From positions 124,001 to 188,000 of the forward strand of contig NZ_FOKW01000009.1 of assembly GCF_900112205.1 (NCBI RefSeq): DNA of 64,000 nucleotides, written 5' to 3'. The notes below the pieces were generated by a model. It was not told where the DNA came from. It did not search any database and worked only from the letters and a program-made list of their open reading frames with translations. This stretch comes from Natronobacterium haloterrestre. Its GTDB lineage: Archaea > Halobacteriota > Halobacteria > Halobacteriales > Natrialbaceae. Shown piece by piece: positions 16,013 through 24,666 of the stretch. Numbering within the stretch: the first letter of the stretch is position 1; the number at the start of each line of letters is the position of its first letter. The translations under genes were made by a program, and so were the position numbers.

Positions 16013-19000
16013 ATGGCCGTCGATAACACCGACGCCGTCGGCGATCCCGAACAGCGAACGGGCTCGAATCGACACGGGGAGACGGGCTCGAGGTCCGACC
16101 AGGGGGAGCCACGAGGGGGAGCGAGCGGGCAAGCACAAGCGCAAGCGGAGTTAGCCGCCGACCTCCGGGACGCCTGCCGCGGGGACGTCCGATTCGACGA
16201 GTATACGCGAGTGCTGTACGCGACCGACGGGAGCATATACGGGGCACAGCCCGCCGGCGTCGTCCTGCCCCGGGGCGTCGACGACGTCCGGGCAGCGGTC
16301 CGGGTCGCGAGCGACCACGGCGTGCCGATCCTCCCGCGGGGTGCGGGCTCTTCGCTGGCCGGCCAGACCGTCGGTCCCGGCTGCGTCGTACTCGATCTCT
16401 CGCGACACATGGACGACATCCTCGAGATCGATCCCGACGAACGGCGGGCCGTCGTCCAGCCCGGGGTCGTCCAGGACGATCTGGACGCCGCGCTCGAGCC
16501 CCACGGGCTGAAGTTCGCCCCGGACCCGGCGTCGTCGAACCGGGCGACGATCGGCGGTGGGATCGGGAACAACTCGACGGGAGCGCACTCGGTCCGGTAC
16601 GGGATCACCGACGCATACGTCGAGGAGTGTACGGCGGTCCTCGCGGACGGTTCGATCATCGAGACCCGCGACGTCGTCCTCGACAGCGAGGAATGGGATC
16701 GGATCGTCTCGAAGGACGACCGCGAAGCGGAGATCTACCGGACGGTCAGGGCCGTCGTCGAGGACAACGCGGCGGAGATCGAGGAGCGGTACCCGGACCT
16801 GAAACGCTGTGTCAGCGGCTACAACCTCCAGAAGGTGATCCGGGAACCCGGAGGGAACGAGGCGGCGACCGCCGCCTCGGAGGACCGAGCGGGCGAAGCC
16901 CGCGAGGACGGCGAGCGGATCATCAACCTCTCGAAACTGCTGGTCGGGGCCGAGGGGACCCTCGGCGTCGTCGTCGAGGCGACGCTGTCGCTCGTTACCC
17001 GCCCCGAGGAGACCGCGTTGCTGGTCGCCTGCTACGACGACCTGCTCGAGGCGCTGTCGGCCGTTCCCGCGGCCCTCGAACTAGAGGCCAGCGCGGTCGA
17101 GTTGATGGACGACGAGGTGTTCCGGCTGGCCGCCGATTCGACGGAGTACGCCGAGTACGCCGCGCCGATCCCCGACGATACCGCCGCGGCGCTGATGCTC
17201 GAGTTCGACTCGGAACTGTTCGACGACCTCCCGGCCGCGGTCGACGACGCGCGGGACCGCCTCGTCGCGAACGGGGCGGCCGTCGAGTCTCTCGAGGCCC
17301 TCGATCCCGCCGACCAGAAGCGGCTCTGGAAGCTCCGGAAGGCGGCGATTCCGCTGTTGATGAGCATGGAGGGCGATCCGAAACCGTACCCGTTCGTCGA
17401 GGACGCCTCGGTCCCGCCGGACGAACTCGCGGAGTACGTTACGCGGTTCGAGGACGTCCTCCAGGACCACGATACGACCGCAGCATACTTCGCCCACGCC
17501 GGCGCCGGGACGCTGCACATCCGGCCCGTGCTGAACCTCAAGACCGAGGATGGCGTCGAGACGATGCGTTCGATCGCCGCGGACGTCACGGACCTGGCCC
17601 TCGAGCACGGCGGGGCCTTCTCGGGCGAACACGGGGACGGACTGGCTCGCACGGAGTTCAACCCGAAGCTGTACGGTCCGGAGCTGTGGGCGGCGTTCAA
17701 GGAGTTGAAATCGGCGTTCGACCCCGACTGGCGCATGAACCCGGGCAAGGTCGTCTACCGCGAGGACGTCTCCGCGAGCGACGCGACCGACCCGAGCGAA
17801 GGCTCGTCACGGGATCCCCGTGACGGTGACCCCACTGACAGCCGCAAGCACCTCCGGTACGGCCCCGACTACGCATCGCTCGAGCCCCGGACGGAACTCG
17901 ACTTCGACGAGGAGGGCGGCTTCTCGCACCTCGTCGAACTCTGTAACGGCTGTGGTACCTGCCGCCAGACGGGCAGCGACGTCATGTGTCCGACCTACCG
18001 GGCCACCGGAGAAGAGATCGCGACGACCCGCGGCCGGGCGAACCTGCTCCGGGCGGCGATCAGCGGCGAGATCGACCCCGAGGAGCTGTACGACGAGCGG
18101 TTCCAGTCGGAGGTGCTCGACCTCTGTATCGGCTGCAAGGGCTGTCAGAGCGACTGCCCGACCGGCGTCGACCTCGCGAAGCTCAAGGCAGAGGTGAAAG
18201 GCCAGTACCGCAAGCGAGAGGGGGCGACGCTTCGCAACCGGCTGTTCGCGAATATCGACCGGCTCGCCGCGGTCGGGAGCCGGCTCGCGCCGGTCGCCAA
18301 CCGGGCGACGGCCCTCCCCGGCGCGCGGCGGCTCCTCGAGCGGACGGTCGGGATCGCCGCCGACCGGTCGCTGCCGACGTTCCGACGGGAGACGCTGGTC
18401 GACTGGTTCGCCGCGCGCGGTCCCCGGGTCGATCCCGACCGGGCCGTCGACGGGGTCGTGCTCTTCCCGGACACCTACACGAATCACTCGAGCCCCGAGG
18501 TCGGGAAGGCGGCGGTCGAGGTGCTCGAGGCCGCGGACGTCCGCGTCGCGATCCCCGACCTCGGGTCGACGGGACGGGCGGCCTACTCCCAGGGGTTGCT
18601 CGAGGAGGCCAGGGAGCGCGGCCGGGAACTGCTCGCGGATCTCGAGCCGTACCTCGACCGGGGGTGGTCGGTCGTCTTCCTCGAGCCGTCGGACGCGTCC
18701 ATGGTCGTCGACGAGTACCGGTCGCTGCTCGCCGACTCCGGCACGGCCGCCGACGGCGGCGAGCGGGGGTGGGGCGACGCGGTCGACGACACCCAGAGTC
18801 GGGTCGATCGGCTCGCGGACAACAGCTACGGCGTCTTCGAGTACCTCGATCGGCGGGGACTCGACGACGATCTGGCCTTCGACCCGGATCGCCGGGAACG
18901 ACTGACCTACCACGGACACTGCCACCAGAAGGCCCGCGGCGCGGACCACCACGCGGTCGGGGTCCTCCGGAGAGCCGGCTATCGCGTCGAACCCGTCGAC

Positions 19001-19222
19001 TCGACCTGTTGTGGCATGGCCGGCTCGTTCGGCTACGAGGCCGAACACTACGACCTCTCCCGGTCGATCGGTGACCTCCTCCGGAGGAAACTCGAGGCGA
19101 GCGACGGTGCCGATGTCGTCGCACCCGGCGTCTCCTGTCGAACGCAGATCGGCGACTTCGAGGGGCGGTCGCGGCCGGAGCATCCAGTCGAGGCGCTCGC
19201 CCGCGCGCTCGATGCGGCGTGA
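16013..19222 (+). CDS. FAD-binding and Fe-S D-lactate/glycolate dehydrogenase (GlcD-GlpC fusion)
   Basis: 1069 residues. The N-terminal about 500 residues form an FAD-linked oxidase: the FAD-binding PRGAGSSLAGQTVGPG lies at about residue 105 and SGEHGDGLAR at about 540. After a low-complexity linker come two ferredoxin-like clusters (CNGCGTCRQTGSDVMCP at 643 and CIGCKGCQSDCP at 704). Two CCG-type cysteine-rich domains (HGHCHQKA at about 966 and TCCGMAG at about 1000) follow. This is the archaeal/DLD-type fusion that oxidises D-lactate or glycolate and passes electrons to the membrane quinone pool. Substrate choice cannot be read. It starts at ATG 16013. Confidence 0.9.
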   Translation: MAVDNTDAVGDPEQRTGSNRHGETGSRSDQGEPRGGASGQAQAQAELAADLRDACRGDVRFDEYTRVLYATDGSIYGAQPAGVVLPRGVDDVRAAVRVASDHGVPILPRGAGSSLAGQTVGPGCVVLDLSRHMDDILEIDPDERRAVVQPGVVQDDLDAALEPHGLKFAPDPASSNRATIGGGIGNNSTGAHSVRYGITDAYVEECTAVLADGSIIETRDVVLDSEEWDRIVSKDDREAEIYRTVRAVVEDNAAEIEERYPDLKRCVSGYNLQKVIREPGGNEAATAASEDRAGEAREDGERIINLSKLLVGAEGTLGVVVEATLSLVTRPEETALLVACYDDLLEALSAVPAALELEASAVELMDDEVFRLAADSTEYAEYAAPIPDDTAAALMLEFDSELFDDLPAAVDDARDRLVANGAAVESLEALDPADQKRLWKLRKAAIPLLMSMEGDPKPYPFVEDASVPPDELAEYVTRFEDVLQDHDTTAAYFAHAGAGTLHIRPVLNLKTEDGVETMRSIAADVTDLALEHGGAFSGEHGDGLARTEFNPKLYGPELWAAFKELKSAFDPDWRMNPGKVVYREDVSASDATDPSEGSSRDPRDGDPTDSRKHLRYGPDYASLEPRTELDFDEEGGFSHLVELCNGCGTCRQTGSDVMCPTYRATGEEIATTRGRANLLRAAISGEIDPEELYDERFQSEVLDLCIGCKGCQSDCPTGVDLAKLKAEVKGQYRKREGATLRNRLFANIDRLAAVGSRLAPVANRATALPGARRLLERTVGIAADRSLPTFRRETLVDWFAARGPRVDPDRAVDGVVLFPDTYTNHSSPEVGKAAVEVLEAADVRVAIPDLGSTGRAAYSQGLLEEARERGRELLADLEPYLDRGWSVVFLEPSDASMVVDEYRSLLADSGTAADGGERGWGDAVDDTQSRVDRLADNSYGVFEYLDRRGLDDDLAFDPDRRERLTYHGHCHQKARGADHHAVGVLRRAGYRVEPVDSTCCGMAGSFGYEAEHYDLSRSIGDLLRRKLEASDGADVVAPGVSCRTQIGDFEGRSRPEHPVEALARALDAA

Positions 19223-19317
19223 CTCGCGGAGCCGATAACGGCGGGGCAGTTCCCATTGATCGCCGGAGCTCGTTGCGTATCGGTGCGGTCTTGTGGGCCG
19301 ATCCGGTACTACCCGCT

Positions 19318-19590
19318 ATGCCAGTTCCCAAATCCGAGTTCGACAGTCTCCCGCCGTGTGATTTCTACACGCCGGAGGAACTCCTCGAGCCGGAGCAGAT
19401 GTACACCGTCTACGAGATCGCCCGCCTCCTGCAGGGCCTCGAACCCGACGCCGAGATCGAACGCGAGACCGAGGACGTCCTGTTAGACTGGGCGATCCCC
19501 TGGATCATGATCAACGCGGACGAACTCGTCGTCGCCGAGCCGCGCAACGACGACGAACCGGGCTACTACGGGCTGAAATCCGACGAATAG
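19318..19590 (+). CDS. DUF5827 family protein
   Basis: 90 residues beginning MPVPKSEFDSLPPCDFYTP. The sequence, including the YTVYEIARLLQGLEPDAEIE core and the AIPWIMINADELVVAEPRN segment, matches the conserved haloarchaeal DUF5827. Its function is unknown. The ATG at 19318 is the family start; the open frame upstream to 19219 is GC-rich spacer. It lies two bases before the next gene, so the two are likely one operon. Confidence 0.85.
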   Translation: MPVPKSEFDSLPPCDFYTPEELLEPEQMYTVYEIARLLQGLEPDAEIERETEDVLLDWAIPWIMINADELVVAEPRNDDEPGYYGLKSDE

Positions 19591-19591
19591 G

Positions 19592-20425
19592 ATGCTGCTG
19601 CTCGTCGTCGGAGCCGACCGCGTCGACGCCGGCAAAACCACCTTCTCCGTGGGCTTGCTCGCACGGACCGGCGGGACCGGCTACAAGCCGCGGGCGGGCA
19701 ACGACTACTGGTTCGACCACGACGACTGCCGGCACGCAATCGCGGACGGCCGTCTCTACGGGAAAGACGCCAAGCGACTCGCCGACGCCGAGGGGCGGGG
19801 TCGGGGGCCGGAGGACCTAAACCCCGTGCACCGGCTCTGGCGGCCGGCCCCGGGTGGCGGGTCCGGCCTGCTGGGCCGGGCGGACCGGGAGTTCCTGGTC
19901 GACCGCGTCGGTCGTCCGGACGGCGACGACGTCACCTACGTCCGGAACGCCACCGCGGAGGTTCCCGACCCAGTCGCCGACTCCCTGCCGCTCGAGGACG
20001 CGATCACCGTCGAAACCGTCGAGGAGCTCAACGAGGTCTCGGCCGAGCGGTACGTCCCGGCGTTCGAGGACCTCGCCGCCGAGGTCGAAGCGCGGGACCT
20101 CGCGGTCGTCGAATCCTACGGCGACATCGCCCTCCCGCTCGCGTCGCTCGATCCGGCGGCCGTGGCCGCGGTGGCCGTCGTCGAACCCGGCCGGGCGACC
20201 CTCTATCGCGGGGATCGGTACTGTCGGGCCTGCGAGATCGCCAGTTCGAGCCCCGTCGACGGCGCGCTCGAGAAACGGGTCGGCGACGTCGTCGACTACC
20301 TGGAGCCGTTCGACCGCGTCCGGTTGCCGCCGCTCGGCAGCGACGCGCGAGCCGATCCCGGCCGGATCGCCGACGCCTACGGGGAGGCCTACGACGCGCT
20401 GTTGGCCGCCGCGCGCGAGCGATAA
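19592..20425 (+). CDS. Predicted P-loop ATPase (dethiobiotin synthetase-like Walker A)
   Basis: 277 residues. GADRVDAGKTTFS at residues 7-19 is a deviant Walker A of the CobB/BioD type (small P-loop enzymes that join amines and carboxylates), followed by VGLLARTGGTGYKP. The middle contains VVESYGDIALPL, which resembles the E-S-xGD motif of BioD/CobB glutamine-amido or carboxylate enzymes. The protein family seems confined to haloarchaea and has no assigned reaction. It follows DUF5827 with one base between, so their jobs are probably linked. Confidence 0.75.
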   Translation: MLLLVVGADRVDAGKTTFSVGLLARTGGTGYKPRAGNDYWFDHDDCRHAIADGRLYGKDAKRLADAEGRGRGPEDLNPVHRLWRPAPGGGSGLLGRADREFLVDRVGRPDGDDVTYVRNATAEVPDPVADSLPLEDAITVETVEELNEVSAERYVPAFEDLAAEVEARDLAVVESYGDIALPLASLDPAAVAAVAVVEPGRATLYRGDRYCRACEIASSSPVDGALEKRVGDVVDYLEPFDRVRLPPLGSDARADPGRIADAYGEAYDALLAAARER

Positions 20426-20463
20426 CTCCGTTCCCCTTTGGCGCCTTTCAGGCCTGGCACCTT

Positions 20464-21042
20464 TCAGACCTGGCGCGCCATCCGCGCCGCGAGTTCGACG
20501 TGATCGTACGGCTCCGTCGTCACGCTCGGTCCGTGTCCGGTGTGTAACTCCGACAGGTCCTCGTCGACGATCTCGAGGACGCGGTCGAGACTCTCGATCA
20601 GCGTCCTGCGGTCCCCCTCCGGGAGGTCCGTCCGGCCGAAACTACCGTTCTGGAAGACCAGGTCGCCGGCGAACAGCACCCCCGCCTCGGCCGAGTAGAA
20701 ACAGAGATGATCGTCCTTGTGGCCGGGCGTGTGGAGCGCGAGGTACTCGTGGTTCCCGATCGCGACGCGGTCCTCGTCGGCGATTTCGCGGTCGACCCCC
20801 TCGATCGAGGGATCGTAGCCCCAGGCGTCGACGTCGAAGGCCGACTTCACGTCCTCGAGGTTGCCCACGTGATCCCGGTGGGTGTGTGTCAGAAGGAGGG
20901 CGTCCAGACCGTCGACTCGAGAGCGGACCGCGTCGACGACGTCGAAGTTCGCCCCCGCGTCGATCAGGACCGGCCGATCGCCGTCGACCAGAAAGACGTT
21001 GCTCGTAAACGCCTGCACGCCCTGCGCGAGGTTGTCGATCAT
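20464..21042 (-). CDS. MBL-fold metallo-hydrolase (glyoxalase II-like)
   Basis: 192 residues. The metal-binding signature THTHRDH lies at about residue 52-58. HTPGHKDDHLCF, FAGDLVF and the C-terminal TGHGPS are the other conserved metal and substrate positions. It is likely a hydrolase of a thioester or related ester, but the substrate is open. The ATG at 21042 (MIDNLAQG) is chosen because the fold begins about ten residues later. The longer frame reaching back to 21360 is a repeat-derived shadow. It converges with the P-loop ATPase gene. Confidence 0.88.
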   Translation of the reverse strand: MIDNLAQGVQAFTSNVFLVDGDRPVLIDAGANFDVVDAVRSRVDGLDALLLTHTHRDHVGNLEDVKSAFDVDAWGYDPSIEGVDREIADEDRVAIGNHEYLALHTPGHKDDHLCFYSAEAGVLFAGDLVFQNGSFGRTDLPEGDRRTLIESLDRVLEIVDEDLSELHTGHGPSVTTEPYDHVELAARMARQV

Positions 21043-21116
21043 GCGCTCGAGTACGGCGTCGACCGGTTTGTGCGTATCGACCCCGGAACGTGACGTGGGA
21101 CCGGAGTCGTTCGAGT

Positions 21117-21161
21117 CGGGAGAGAGGGAGAGGGAGAGGGAGAGAGGGAGAGGGAGAGAGA
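21117..21161. repeat. Purine repeat tract (GGGAGA)n in a divergent promoter region
   Basis: About seven GGGAGA/GAGAGG units run between the MBL-fold gene and the membrane regulator at 21257. Such polypurine-polypyrimidine tracts can slip or form triplex DNA. No gene is encoded. Confidence 0.75.
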
Positions 21162-21256
21162 ACCATCGTATTCCGAGAACTCGAGGAGGTGAACGATCCA
21201 AATGACGATCCGCGTATTCACAAGCATTTTTAGCTACGGCACGTAGTGAAAAACGA

Positions 21257-22696
21257 ATGAACCGGCCGGCCTTCGTCGGACTGCTCGCGTTCGCGATTCT
21301 CCTGGTGATCGCCGGTCTCGGCGGCCCGGCGATGGCGACCGGTGGTGCCGGCGGGGACATCGCGTCGGACGCGCCGTCCGAACCTGTCGCCGACGCGCAG
21401 GCTCACTCGTTCGACCGACCGCAACCCACGACGGCCGCCCTCGAGTCCACAGAGGCCGAGCCAGCAGCGTCAGCGGCCGACTTCGGCGGGCAAACGAACA
21501 TCGACTCCCGGAACTTCGATACGACGTCGTTCGAAATCACCGTCTACGAAAACGGGAGCGCGAGGTGGACCTTCAGGTACGAACAGCGGTTCAGCGGCGA
21601 CGACGCCGCCGAACAGCGGACGAACTTCGAGGAGTTCGCGGCGCAGTTCGACCCCGATTCCGACGCCGACCCGGACGCCGATTCGGATGGGGACGGCGAG
21701 GACGGAAGCGATGGCGAGGTTCCCCCGCTCTACGAACGGTTCGTCAACCAGGCCGAAGCGATGACCGACACCGGTGCCGAGGCCACCGACCGAAAGATGG
21801 AGGCGACCGATTTCGATCGTGCTGCATACGTCGAGGAGGGCCTCAACCCGGTGGGCGTCGTCGAGATGTCGTTCACCTGGATCGGGTTCGCCGAGACCGT
21901 CGACAGCGAGGACACCGACGGCGACCGGATCGTCGTCGGCGACGTCTTCCAGGGCATCTACATCGCCGAAGATCAGTCGATCGTCGTCCAGCCCGGGGAC
22001 GACCTCGAGTTCCGAACCGTCGAACCCGAAGGGCGGTACGTCGGACAGAGCCTCGAGAACGCGGACTCCGTAAGCTGGACCGGCGAGCGGGAATTCATCG
22101 ACGGGCGTCCGCGCGTCGTCCTCGAGTCGGCCGGCGACGGGGGTAGTGCCGGGGCCAGCACGACGCCCGACTCACCACCCATGTCGTCCGTCGGCGGCGA
22201 CAACGGCTCCTGGCTACTCACCGCAGGAATCGCGGTCGCCGTGGTGTTCGGCGCGGCGGGCGCCATCGTCTGGTATCGACGTCGCTCCGACGGGAACACT
22301 CCGGACGCGCCGTCGAGTGCCAATTCGACCACCAGCGGACCCGACCCCACGGGGACGGCGGAAGCGGGCGATGCTCCGCCGCAGGCGACTGCGACGGAAT
22401 CGGCCGGTTCCACATCAGCCTCGAGCGGGAGCGACGACGCGACGACAGAGCCCCTACCCGACGACGAACTCCTTACCGACGAGGACCGTGTCGTCAAACT
22501 CATCCGGGAGAACGGTGGCCGGATGAAACAGGTCAACATCGTCGAAGAAACCGGCTGGTCCAAATCCAAGGTCAGCATGCTTCTCTCCGACATGGAGGAG
22601 GAAGATACCATTAGCAAACTCCGCGTCGGCCGCGAGAACATTATCAGCCTCGAGGGCTTCGAACCGGAAGCGACGAAATCGCCGTTCGAGGAATAA
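21257..22696 (+). CDS. Membrane-anchored wHTH regulator (DUF7345 outside, DUF7343 inside)
   Basis: 479 residues. A signal-anchor (residues 5-27) is followed by an extracellular domain of about 200 residues with an acidic, Asp-rich insertion (about 130-155). A single membrane helix (WLLTAGIAVAVVFGAAGAIVW) comes next at about 315-337. A low-complexity linker and a C-terminal winged helix (about 410-470: DRVVKLIRENGGRMKQVNIV, then SKSKVSMLLSDMEEE) end the protein. This is a one-component sensor: an outside signal would reach DNA through one helix. The TATA-like CATTTTTAGC lies about 35 bases upstream. The target is unknown. Confidence 0.85.
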   Translation: MNRPAFVGLLAFAILLVIAGLGGPAMATGGAGGDIASDAPSEPVADAQAHSFDRPQPTTAALESTEAEPAASAADFGGQTNIDSRNFDTTSFEITVYENGSARWTFRYEQRFSGDDAAEQRTNFEEFAAQFDPDSDADPDADSDGDGEDGSDGEVPPLYERFVNQAEAMTDTGAEATDRKMEATDFDRAAYVEEGLNPVGVVEMSFTWIGFAETVDSEDTDGDRIVVGDVFQGIYIAEDQSIVVQPGDDLEFRTVEPEGRYVGQSLENADSVSWTGEREFIDGRPRVVLESAGDGGSAGASTTPDSPPMSSVGGDNGSWLLTAGIAVAVVFGAAGAIVWYRRRSDGNTPDAPSSANSTTSGPDPTGTAEAGDAPPQATATESAGSTSASSGSDDATTEPLPDDELLTDEDRVVKLIRENGGRMKQVNIVEETGWSKSKVSMLLSDMEEEDTISKLRVGRENIISLEGFEPEATKSPFEE

Positions 22697-22854
22697 CGCC
22701 GGTTCGGGCCCACGGTTCCCACCGTTTTTCCATACGCGTCTGGACTATCGATAGCTACTCGAGTCCGTATCGCTGTTCGTTGCCCGGCGAGAGTCGACTC
22801 CCGTCTCCCGTTTAGTCCTGTGCTATCTCGAACCAAGTCCGGTTCGAAACGGAA

Positions 22855-22863
22855 TGCTTAAAC
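22855..22863 (+). promoter_or_regulatory. TATA-like box upstream of tRNA-Glu
   Basis: TGCTTAAAC lies about 40 bases before the tRNA 5' end, at the distance expected for an archaeal tRNA promoter. Confidence 0.55.
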
Positions 22864-22899
22864 ATCGTACTGCGTAACGATAAGATGCACTCGCGGAAC

Positions 22900-22974
22900 G
22901 CTCCGATAGTGTAGTCCGGCCAATCATATTGCCCTCTCGAGGCAATGACCGGGGTTCGAATCCCCGTCGGAGCA
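22900..22974 (+). tRNA. tRNA-Glu (anticodon CUC)
   Basis: It folds as a standard cloverleaf. The acceptor stem is GCTCCGA/TCGGAGC with discriminator A. The D arm starts GTG. The anticodon stem TTGCC/GGCAA holds the loop CTCTCGA with anticodon CTC, and the T arm is CGGGG-TTCGAAT-CCCCG. CCA is not encoded. Its 3' end borders the defence island, and such tRNA ends are typical integration sites, but I found no second copy of the 3' end that would mark the far boundary. Confidence 0.96.
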
Positions 22975-23319
22975 TCCTACCCCGATTCCTTCCTGCGGCT
23001 TTCGGTCGTGAACGAGTAAGGAACACGACCATGACGTTGGGCAATTCGATTCAACCAGGTGTCCCGAACCCGTCGCTCTCATGCGATTCGCGTGAAAGAA
23101 AGGGCATCGAAACTTCACGGGGAAATTCCGGCGCCGTCCGGCGATCGGCGAAATTCGTGGGCAATCAACGGATTGACCGACGATAGCCACCAATTTGGAG
23201 TGGTGCGACGATCCTGCTTGTCCATTAGGTTGGTTTATAATCTTTGTTAATACGTGCCATAACCGGGGTAAAGGTCCCGGCCCAGGATTAAGCGCCTCGT
23301 TATAGTCTCCCCATCCAAA
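22975..23319. other. Non-coding junction between tRNA-Glu and the defence island
   Basis: No gene is supported. The left part is GC-rich and the right part (from about 23220) is AT-rich, so base composition changes here. I looked for an integrase or integrase remnant and saw none. Confidence 0.6.
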
Positions 23320-24666
23320 TTATACCACATCTCGCAAAACTGACTCCAACTCTTCTTCTAACTCAGACGCCTGCAGGATAGCAATTTCCTGCTCTTTTTG
23401 CCCCTCTACAGATGCGGTATCCTGATCAAGATCCTGCACGACCAACATCCCGTTCCATCCAGATCCGAAGTACTCGCCATCTTCCTGGCCAAACACGAAC
23501 TCGTCGTTCACCCGTAAAAACGCGAGATACTCGAGCGTCTCCTTGATCCCCTGGCGAATCGTCGCCTCTCGCGTACTGTTTTTCACCTCGACGATCAGGT
23601 ACTCGTGCTCGTTTTCGTCCTCCGAGATGACCTCGAGGACGATCACGTCAGGCCGACCCGTGTGATTCCGGTAGTCCTTCCTGAAGTAGTTGCCAGCGAT
23701 CTCCTGTGCGGCAACCTGCACCTTGTCCGTCCGGGATAACTCCGCTTTGTCCTCATCAGGGACCGCCACAAACGACAGTTCACGATCCCGGGCCGAGTTA
23801 TCGTGGTAGAGGACGATCTCTTTCTCGCCCTCGAACCGCGCCAGTTCCTGTCGATCCGTGGCGATCGTCTTGAACTCGGGCTGGGTCTCCCGCATCTCCT
23901 CGAGCGTCGCCACGAACCGGAAGAGGACGAACAGCTCGAACAACGTGTCCTGATCATCCGGAGCGATAGCGGTCTCTTCGAGCAACTGGCGGATCGCGTC
24001 GGGCTCCCCGCGGAATAGCCGCTCTCGAGAACGAAGCAACGAGGCCGCATCCCGGTACACCTCGTGGCGCGAATTGGCAGCCGTCGTCAGCATCCGCTCC
24101 GTTGGCTCGTAGGTATCGGGCTCGCGGATCCGACGGACGTGTACGTTCCGCTCGACGATACGCTGGAGCTCGTCAATCAGTTCGTCGCTCCCCTTCCAGG
24201 TCTCCGTGACCCACTCGTAATCGCCCCGGAGGTACTCCGCCGCTTCTCGAATCGTCTCGTGGACGACGGAGATCAACCGCTTTAAGACGATATTCTCGGG
24301 GATGTCGTAGTCCTCAGACCGATTTTCGCAGACGTAAAGCGATCTATCGCGTGGATGCTCTGCATACCGCTTCTTGATCGTCTTCCCCCAGTTGATACGC
24401 CCATCGACGGTTCCACGCCGTGTTCGAGACGTCGTCTGCGTCTCGGTACGGATACTGCGAAGATGCGCCGGCAGTTCCCTGAAGAACTCGACGACGTCGT
24501 CCTGGAGGATAAAATGTAGATCCAGGAGCAACTCGTATTCCTCGAACCGCTCGTCTAACTGCTCGGGCTTGATCGACCGGGCCAACTCTTGCTCCGGGAA
24601 GGAGCCGTGCATCGCGTACGCGAGGATGTCCTCGGTGAGTTGCTCGAGGAGGTCGTCCCTATTCAT
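23320..24666 (-). CDS. McrC-like nuclease subunit of a type IV restriction system
   Basis: 448 residues. The C-terminal half holds a PD-(D/E)XK nuclease core: GRPDVIVLEV gives PD, and YLIVEVKNSTREATI gives E-x-K, at about residues 340-380. The N-terminal half is helical and lacks an obvious beta-barrel start as in E. coli McrC. McrC cleaves DNA when driven by the McrB motor at modified bases. Its ATG overlaps the end of mcrB by eight bases, so the two are one coupled operon. I assign McrC by the neighbour, the nuclease core and length. Confidence 0.85.
   Translation of the reverse strand: MNRDDLLEQLTEDILAYAMHGSFPEQELARSIKPEQLDERFEEYELLLDLHFILQDDVVEFFRELPAHLRSIRTETQTTSRTRRGTVDGRINWGKTIKKRYAEHPRDRSLYVCENRSEDYDIPENIVLKRLISVVHETIREAAEYLRGDYEWVTETWKGSDELIDELQRIVERNVHVRRIREPDTYEPTERMLTTAANSRHEVYRDAASLLRSRERLFRGEPDAIRQLLEETAIAPDDQDTLFELFVLFRFVATLEEMRETQPEFKTIATDRQELARFEGEKEIVLYHDNSARDRELSFVAVPDEDKAELSRTDKVQVAAQEIAGNYFRKDYRNHTGRPDVIVLEVISEDENEHEYLIVEVKNSTREATIRQGIKETLEYLAFLRVNDEFVFGQEDGEYFGSGWNGMLVVQDLDQDTASVEGQKEQEIAILQASELEEELESVLRDVV

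Noticed and set aside
17807-19183. Long antisense frames in the FAD/Fe-S dehydrogenase gene
   Set aside because: The sense frame has FAD and cysteine motifs; the antisense one has only Val/Arg/Asp-rich sequence.
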